From positions 1 to 18,237 of the forward strand of contig NZ_CALDKF010000049.1 of assembly GCF_937898925.1 (NCBI RefSeq): a DNA stretch of 18,237 nt. Direction: 5' to 3'. Source of the DNA: an uncultured Methanobrevibacter sp. (GTDB lineage: Archaea; Methanobacteriota; Methanobacteria; Methanobacteriales; Methanobacteriaceae). The first letter of the stretch is position 1. Each line of letters begins with the position of its first letter. A program made the translations under genes and the position numbers. Below are positions 13,036 to 18,237 of the stretch, in pieces. The notes under the pieces are model-generated. The model was not told where the DNA came from. It did no database searches and saw nothing but the letters and a program-made list of their open reading frames with translations.

Positions 13036-14133
13036 ATGAAGTATGATTATTTGATTGTTGGATCAGGATTATTCGGCTCAGTATTTGCATATGAAATGAC
13101 TAAAAGAGGCAAGAAATGCCTGGTCATTGAAAAAAGGAACCACATTGGTGGAAATGTCTATACAGAAGAGGAACATGGCATAAATGTGCATAAGTATGGT
13201 GCACATATACTTCACACAGACAATAAGGAGATTTGGAATTATATCAATCAATTTGCTGACTTCAACCGTTACACAAATTCACCTGTAGCCAACTACAAGG
13301 GCGAATTATATAACCTTCCTTTCAATATGAACACCTTCTATCAGATGTGGGGAGTGAAAACCCCTGATGAGGCAAAGGCAAAGATTGAGGAACAAAAAAG
13401 AGAAGCTAATATCAGTGAGCCTAAAAACCTTGAAGAGCAAGCAATTTCCTTAGTTGGTAAAGACATTTATGAAAAGCTTGTAAAGGGATATACCGAAAAG
13501 CAATGGGGAAGGGATTGCACTGAGTTACCTGCCTTCATCATTAAAAGATTGCCTGTAAGGTTCACTTTTGACAACAATTACTTCAACGACTTATATCAGG
13601 GAATTCCAATTGGAGGATACACCAAGATAATTGAGAAAATGCTTGATGGTGTTGAAGTAAGATTGAACACAGATTTCTTTGATAAGAAGGAAGAATTTTT
13701 AGCTATTGCAGATAAGGTTCTCTTTACTGGAATGATTGATCAGTATTATGACTATTGCTTTGGAGAGTTAGAGTATAGGGGACTCGATTTTGAATTTGAG
13801 ACCCTTGACATTGAAAATTATCAGGGAAATGCTGTTATCAACTATACCGATAGGGAAACTCCATTTACAAGGATCATTGAGCATAAGCACTTTGAGAATG
13901 CTGTTTCAGATAAGACTGTAATCACTAGAGAGTATCCTAAGGCTTGGGTGAAAGGAGAGGAAGCATATTACCCAATGAATGATGAAAGGAATAGTGAATT
14001 GTTTGCCAAATATAGGGAATTGGCTGACAAGGAAGATAAGGTTATCTTCGGTGGAAGGCTTGGAATGTATCAGTATTTTGATATGTGGAAAGTAATTGAG
14101 GAAGCTTTAAAATTGGTTGAAAGCTTGGAATAA
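13036..14133 (+). CDS. glf: UDP-galactopyranose mutase
   Basis: The 365-residue flavoprotein has normal Glf length. It opens with the FAD-binding YLIVGSGLFGSVFA (G9, G11, G14), then VIEKRNHIGGNVYTEE. Next come the family segments HKYGAHILHTDN, LPFNMNTFYQMWG, KGYTEKQWGRDCTELP and RFTFDNNYFNDLYQGIPIGG, and near the end YPMNDERN and FGGRLGMYQYFDMWKVI, which contact the substrate and flavin. It interconverts UDP-galactopyranose and UDP-galactofuranose for envelope glycans, in the cytoplasm. GGTG lies five bases before the ATG. It appears monocistronic, with the acyltransferase gene nearby as another envelope gene. T-runs after the stop (14154-14170) probably terminate it. Confidence 0.96.
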   Translation: MKYDYLIVGSGLFGSVFAYEMTKRGKKCLVIEKRNHIGGNVYTEEEHGINVHKYGAHILHTDNKEIWNYINQFADFNRYTNSPVANYKGELYNLPFNMNTFYQMWGVKTPDEAKAKIEEQKREANISEPKNLEEQAISLVGKDIYEKLVKGYTEKQWGRDCTELPAFIIKRLPVRFTFDNNYFNDLYQGIPIGGYTKIIEKMLDGVEVRLNTDFFDKKEEFLAIADKVLFTGMIDQYYDYCFGELEYRGLDFEFETLDIENYQGNAVINYTDRETPFTRIIEHKHFENAVSDKTVITREYPKAWVKGEEAYYPMNDERNSELFAKYRELADKEDKVIFGGRLGMYQYFDMWKVIEEALKLVESLE

Positions 14134-14667
14134 TCAAATTTATAATTATTCTATTTTTTCATTTTTTTTAATTATTTTCGATTTTTTTTTTAATTGTTGT
14201 TATTATCAATGTTGTCAATTTATAATTGATAATATGGTTATTTTTATTGCATATATTTTTATTATATTTATGAGTTATATTTTTAATAGTTTCTTATTTT
14301 AAACATGTTTTATTTAATCATATTTTTAATTATTGTTGTAAACTATATAAATAATTATTTTTTCATTCTTGTTTTTCTAGATTTCTTTTAAAATTTTTCT
14401 TATTATCAATTTTATCCTATTTTTTGATAATATTAAATTTACACTTGAAACTATTATTAAAATTATTAAAATTAAAAAATAATACTAAATATTAGTTTTC
14501 AATGCTTAATAATAATTATTTATTTGATTTAAGTATATTAAATAATCATTAAGTTTATATAGTTTAAAATATAATATTAAATTAAGTATTTATTTAACAA
14601 AAATTATTATCATTTCAAGTGTATAAATAATTTAATTATAAGAATTTAATTAATCGAAGGTTTAAGC
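14134..14667. other. Long AT-rich spacer before the defence-like genes
   Basis: This 534-base spacer begins with T-runs that suit termination of glf. It then holds only low-complexity A/T sequence. The one short reading frame (about 61 codons from 14117) is rich in F, I, Y and N and looks like translated AT-rich DNA. TATA-like boxes lie at 14554-14562 and 14619-14630. No tRNA, integrase or attachment site is visible, so the boundary of the accessory region cannot be fixed. Confidence 0.55.
14554..14562 (+). promoter_or_regulatory. Candidate TATA box for the three-gene defence-like run
   Basis: TTTATATAG is the same core as ahead of glf and DUF4013. It would give a leader of about 85 bases. 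GTGTATAAATAA at 14619-14630 is an alternative with a much shorter leader. Confidence 0.35.
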
Positions 14668-16068
14668 ATGAAATATAAAATTTTTATCAGCAGTGTTCAA
14701 AAGGAATTCGAACAGGAGCGCAAGTTCATCAAACAGGAAATTGAAAACGATTATATTTTAAATAGGTTCTTTGAAGTCTTTGTATTTGAAGAATATTCTG
14801 CATCAGGGGTATCTCCAAAAGAATTATATTCCGAAGAGGCAATCAATTCCGATATATACATTGGTTTGATTGGTTCAGATTATGGAAGTATTTTGGAGTC
14901 TGGTATTTCCCCTACTGAATTGGAATATGATTTGTATAATAAAACCCATAATGATGCTTTAATTTATATTAAGGATGTGGATTTTCGAGATGAAAAAACC
15001 GAAAAGTTCATTGAGAAAATTGAAAAACACAGCTATGCAACCTTTGAAGACCGTTACGAATTGATTAAGCTAATTAAAAAAAGTTTAGCTGATTTCATTG
15101 ATAAGAATCTCAGAAATTACAGGGCTTTTGATTCTGAAATATTGCTTGATTCCTCTTGCGGTGATGTGGATATGGATGCATTAAGCATGTTTTTCAATGT
15201 TTTGGATTATGGCCCGATTGAGAAGGTAAGGGATGAAAAGGGATTGAAAAAAGTCTTGTCTGCAATACGTGCTGGAGAAGATGTTAATGGGCAGTTCAGA
15301 TTAAACACTGCAGGAGCATTGTTCTTTGCTAAGGACATATCTAAATTCAACATTGCCCATCAAGTGAAGATGGTTAGATTCTTTGATGATGAGGGAATAG
15401 CCGCTTTTGAAAAGGCAGAATATAACTTGTCTTTTTTAAAGCTATTGAAAGAGGCGGAATTGTTTTTCAATAAAACTTTGACCAGCATTTCTCAAATAAA
15501 AGGATTTGAACGAAAAACCATTCAAGAATATCCATTTGAAGCAATACGTGAAGGGCTTGTAAATGCATTGGCTCACAGGGACTACACTATAACAACAGCT
15601 CCAATAACATTCTACATTTACAATGACCGAATTGAAATAAAGAGTCCTGGCCGTTTAGTCTATCCTTTAACAATTTCTGCTCTTGAAGATAATGATCCAG
15701 TGCATAGGAATGAGGCAATATGCAATATATTTTCAAAAACAACATATATGGAACATGTCGGAACTGGAATCAAAAGGATGAAGGATGCCATGAGGGCCCA
15801 TGGTTTAAGTGAGCCCGAATTTGTTGAGACTGGTGAATTCTTTAAAGTGACTTTCAGGTCCAGTGATAAGCACATTGGATTGAACAATAGGCAAAAGGAG
15901 TTCTTAAGATTCAGTGAAAAATCAGAAATTACAATAAAGGAATATATGGAAATGTTTGATATTGTGAGAAATACGGCCACTAAGGATTTGAATGACTTGG
16001 TTGAAAAGAGGATGTTGGAAAGGGATGATGTTGGAAAACAGATTATTTTTAGAAAATTGATTGAATAA
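14668..16068 (+). CDS. DUF4062 - GHKL ATPase (HATPase_c_4) - winged-helix fusion
   Basis: Residues 1-105 of 466 match DUF4062: KIFISSVQKEFEQER at 4-18, EEAINSDIYIGLIGSDYG at 56-73, and GISPTELEYDLY at 79-90. Residues about 153-400 match the C-terminal module of RecG-like/COG2865 ATP-binding regulators: NTAGALFFAKD at 213-223, EAIREGLVNALAHRDYT at 291-307, IKSPGRLVYP at 324-333, HRNEAICNIFS at 346-356 and HVGTGIKRMKDAM at 363-375, the Bergerat ATP-lid region. Residues 405-466 form a winged helix (IKEYMEMFDIVRNTATKDL). Such proteins normally carry an N-terminal AlbA_2 (Schlafen-type) domain; here DUF4062 takes its place. DUF4062 occurs at the N-terminus of STAND-type immune proteins and is considered related to TIR-like folds (recall), so E84 or E86 may be functional. 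The AbiJ-like gene starts 14 bases after its stop. Confidence 0.82.
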   Translation: MKYKIFISSVQKEFEQERKFIKQEIENDYILNRFFEVFVFEEYSASGVSPKELYSEEAINSDIYIGLIGSDYGSILESGISPTELEYDLYNKTHNDALIYIKDVDFRDEKTEKFIEKIEKHSYATFEDRYELIKLIKKSLADFIDKNLRNYRAFDSEILLDSSCGDVDMDALSMFFNVLDYGPIEKVRDEKGLKKVLSAIRAGEDVNGQFRLNTAGALFFAKDISKFNIAHQVKMVRFFDDEGIAAFEKAEYNLSFLKLLKEAELFFNKTLTSISQIKGFERKTIQEYPFEAIREGLVNALAHRDYTITTAPITFYIYNDRIEIKSPGRLVYPLTISALEDNDPVHRNEAICNIFSKTTYMEHVGTGIKRMKDAMRAHGLSEPEFVETGEFFKVTFRSSDKHIGLNNRQKEFLRFSEKSEITIKEYMEMFDIVRNTATKDLNDLVEKRMLERDDVGKQIIFRKLIE

Positions 16069-16082
16069 GGATTGATGTAGGT

Positions 16083-16973
16083 ATGATGTCTAATCTATAT
16101 TCTGATAGAAACAAAGCAAACGTTGATGAAGTAATAATATTTGATGAACTTCCTAGAAAATTAAGGGTTCAATTTAAATTTATAATGGATGAAATTTTAA
16201 AAGATACTCTATTCGGATATAAAGATATTCATAGAATGTTATGTGAGAAATATGGGGAACTTAGTTTAGGTTCAATATATCCTTTAGGTGTAAAAGACGA
16301 AGAATCTTTGACTGAAGTGTTTACTAAAGATGATTATAATTTGGAATTAATATTTGATTTAATGGAATTGATGATAAAATATAAAGTTCATGAGTTACAT
16401 GAAAAAGGATATTCTAAAGATCATAATAAAAGATATATTGCTAAAATTCAAGATTTAATCAATCTTCGTTTTAAAGAATCCTCAATGGGTTATAAGATGG
16501 TTAATGGTCAAATAATTAGACAAGATTCTGAAGTAATATTTACTGAAATAATTGAACCAACAATTAATTTAACGTATAATAAATTTTTTGAAAATGTTAA
16601 TAAGGATTTTGTTAATGCAATAAAAGAATATCAAAGTGGAAAAAATAAAAATTGTTTAGTTAAAGCATTAAATTCGCTAGAAAGCACATTAAAAATAATT
16701 TGTGATGAAAAAGGATGGGGATATAATGATGGAGATGGATGCAGTAAATTAATTGATGTCTGTTTTGAAAATGGATTGATTCCATCCGAGATGAAATCAG
16801 AATTCACAAGTTTAAATAGTTTATTAAAAAGTGGAACCCTACCTATTCGAAATAATTATGCAGGGCATGGGGATGGTGGAGAGGAAAGGGTAGTTAAAGA
16901 TTATTTAGCGCGATATGCTTTAAATATTACAGGTTCATGTATCCTATTTTTAATTGAGGCAAGTAGTTTATAA
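16083..16973 (+). CDS. AbiJ-like (STM4504/CBY_0614-type) HEPN abortive-infection protein
   Basis: The N-terminal domain has IFDELPRKLRVQFKFIMDEI at 19-38, like the start of STM4504/CBY_0614 family proteins. The C-terminal domain (about 170-296) matches the AbiJ-type HEPN: LNSLESTLKIICDEKGWGYN near 196-215, then CSKLIDVCFENGLIPSEMKS, LNSLLKSGTLPIRNNYAGHG at 244-263, and DYLARYALNITGSCILFLIE. R256 and H262 form the HEPN ribonuclease motif Rx5H, intact here, so RNA cleavage after activation by infection is plausible. This is inference from the family. Two ATG codons overlap the start (16083, 16086). The gene is 14 bases after the GHKL fusion gene and 28 bases before the TOPRIM gene. It is more AT-rich than its upstream neighbour, as expected of acquired DNA. 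Confidence 0.82.
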   Translation: MMSNLYSDRNKANVDEVIIFDELPRKLRVQFKFIMDEILKDTLFGYKDIHRMLCEKYGELSLGSIYPLGVKDEESLTEVFTKDDYNLELIFDLMELMIKYKVHELHEKGYSKDHNKRYIAKIQDLINLRFKESSMGYKMVNGQIIRQDSEVIFTEIIEPTINLTYNKFFENVNKDFVNAIKEYQSGKNKNCLVKALNSLESTLKIICDEKGWGYNDGDGCSKLIDVCFENGLIPSEMKSEFTSLNSLLKSGTLPIRNNYAGHGDGGEERVVKDYLARYALNITGSCILFLIEASSL

Positions 16974-16986
16974 TAGGAATCTATTC

Positions 16987-16994
16987 GAGGGGTG
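16987..16994 (+). promoter_or_regulatory. Ribosome-binding site selecting a TTG start at 17002
   Basis: GAGGGGTG lies seven bases before the TTG at 17002. The first in-frame ATG, at 17062, has no site upstream. Confidence 0.6.
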
Positions 16995-17001
16995 TTATAA
17001 A

Positions 17002-18237
17002 TTGAATTCTAAATTATTAAGATATTATTTTGAAAAAGATTTATATTTTCAAAATCCTCCAATGATTATGAAAAAATTCATTGATTTTTGTAAAAAAAGA
17101 GGAGTAAAAATTGATCAATCCAAATTAGAAGAATTGGAAAAGAATAAATTGTTCTATCCAATATTTAGAGTAACAGAAATTTATAATCCTATTTATGGAC
17201 AGTTTGTAGCGCCTAGTTTTGGTGAACGAGGTCATGATGATCTATTAGATTATTTCAATAAAGGCAGTATCTATATTCCACAAGATAAAGAATTCATAGA
17301 GTTTAAAAACTTCTATGATACTGAAACACAAAGCTTAAAAACTTATTCTTATTATTCTGCTTTTCAAATTTGGCCATTAATAAAAATATTGGATGATGAA
17401 AAAGTAGTTGAGCATGTAGATTCCAGATTTGAAAATTTTGTTAATTTACTTATCGCAATCCAACTTTATGCACCTTATGGAAGATCTAATTTAAGAAGAA
17501 TTAATCTTAAAACTGAAAGAGACAATTTTTACCAAAGATTAGAAGAGTTTGATTTAGATGAAATATTAAATATAATCAATTTAGGTGCCGATGAGTTATA
17601 CAAAGCGTATGCAATGATTTGCAGTAAATTAAGGGAATTGCTTGGTAGTGATGATATAATTCAACTTTGGAAAAATATTTCATGGCCTAAAAAAGATAAA
17701 TGTATTGGACATACAAGATTGGGGATTGAGTATCTTCAATGGGCTATGATGCTAAAAAGGTGTATTGAAGATTATTTGGGGCATGAAACATTTGATGTTG
17801 ATGAAGTAGATGACTGGAAAAAAGTAAGAGATGAACTTCCATCACAGGAATCTGGTAGGACACTTAGAGGAGTTAGAAATGATTGGTTTAAAAATAAACT
17901 CACAGATGAATATGAATTTAGATTAAACCGTAAGAAATTATATTATTTGGCAAATTCATTAACTTTGGATTATCATCCTCGAGTGATTGTATTCGTAGAA
18001 GGAGAAACTGAAGAGATTATAATTCCAAAGTTCTTTGGTTTATATGGTTTTAACTTTAGAGATTTAGGTTTTGAGATAGTGAATGTGGAAGGGATTACTA
18101 AATACTATTCTGGAAATATAGGATATCAAAAAAATGATGAAAAGATTGATAAGGTTTTAATTAATAATTTTAGGAATTTAATCACTTTTAATCTGAATTT
18201 ATGGCAAGCTGTTCCATTTTTCATAGGGGATGATGAA
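17002..18237 (+). CDS. TOPRIM-domain protein with unrecognised N-terminal region, cut by window edge
   Basis: A single open frame of 412 codons runs from the TTG at 17002 to the window end without a stop. Residues 1-320 match nothing I know: no Walker A or B motif, no membrane segment, helical with many K, D and E. Residues 326-338 read HPRVIVFVEGETE and then E. That is the hydrophobic strand plus EG(x)TE signature of OLD-type TOPRIM nucleases, with catalytic Glu at 333. The frame ends in PFFIGDDE (405-412), possibly the acidic second motif. OLD proteins usually have an N-terminal ABC ATPase; here none is visible, so the ATP-driven part may be missing or supplied by the GHKL protein two genes upstream. 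It lies 28 bases after the AbiJ-like gene and very likely shares its transcript. The C-terminus is not in the window. Confidence 0.72.
   Translation, partial: MNSKLLRYYFEKDLYFQNPPMIMKKFIDFCKKRGVKIDQSKLEELEKNKLFYPIFRVTEIYNPIYGQFVAPSFGERGHDDLLDYFNKGSIYIPQDKEFIEFKNFYDTETQSLKTYSYYSAFQIWPLIKILDDEKVVEHVDSRFENFVNLLIAIQLYAPYGRSNLRRINLKTERDNFYQRLEEFDLDEILNIINLGADELYKAYAMICSKLRELLGSDDIIQLWKNISWPKKDKCIGHTRLGIEYLQWAMMLKRCIEDYLGHETFDVDEVDDWKKVRDELPSQESGRTLRGVRNDWFKNKLTDEYEFRLNRKKLYYLANSLTLDYHPRVIVFVEGETEEIIIPKFFGLYGFNFRDLGFEIVNVEGITKYYSGNIGYQKNDEKIDKVLINNFRNLITFNLNLWQAVPFFIGDDE

Noticed and set aside
14117..14302. A 61-codon plus-strand reading frame overlapping the end of glf
   Set aside because: It is dominated by F, I, Y and N from T-rich DNA, has no ribosome-binding site, and overlaps glf in another frame.

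Overview
The window looks like chromosome of a methanogenic archaeon of the Methanobacteriaceae, most likely a Methanobrevibacter. The evidence is very AT-rich spacers, TATA-like boxes ahead of genes, ribosome-binding sites of the GGTGAT/GAGGTG type close to the start codon, a DUF4013 membrane protein, archaeal-style PurS/PurQ, and an HTH protein with repeated AP2-like units of a kind I associate with this genus. The genus is an inference from recall; no rRNA gene is present to confirm it. No tRNA, rRNA, CRISPR array or insertion sequence was seen.

1-7100, housekeeping. The 5' part of hemD (minus strand) is cut by the left edge. A divergent B12-binding-type radical SAM gene and a minus-strand DUF4013 membrane-protein gene lie between hemD and the minus-strand run purC-purS-purQ-cobA. 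HemD and CobA act in the same tetrapyrrole branch and are often adjacent in methanogens, so this pair looks split. A divergent spacer with a perfect 48-bp tandem repeat and several copies of an 11-bp motif separates purC from a plus-strand HTH/AP2-like DNA-binding protein.

7414-10469. glmS (amino-sugar synthesis) ends in a clear hairpin terminator. It is followed by a small regulatory cassette: a winged-helix protein with an acidic tail, a DUF3467-like protein and a second small winged-helix-like protein. The cassette promoter carries two matching dyad operators centred 41 bp apart, one on each side of the TATA box, which suggests autoregulation.

10479-14133. Minus-strand genes encode a membrane acyltransferase and a three-gene unit of two unrecognised small proteins and a HEPN-domain protein. 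At the junction of the last two genes a 44-bp segment is tandemly duplicated (period 46). It doubles the ribosome-binding site and start codon and creates a 13-codon mini-ORF. Divergently, glf encodes UDP-galactopyranose mutase, an envelope-glycan gene.

14134-18237, accessory and defence-like. After a 534-bp AT-rich spacer come three closely spaced plus-strand genes: DUF4062 fused to a GHKL-type ATPase module and winged helix; an AbiJ-like/STM4504-type HEPN protein with an intact Rx5H ribonuclease motif; and a protein with a C-terminal TOPRIM segment but no visible ATPase domain, cut by the right edge. This set is the best candidate for an undescribed system: a sensor/switch plus an RNase plus a TOPRIM nuclease, by inference an antiphage module.
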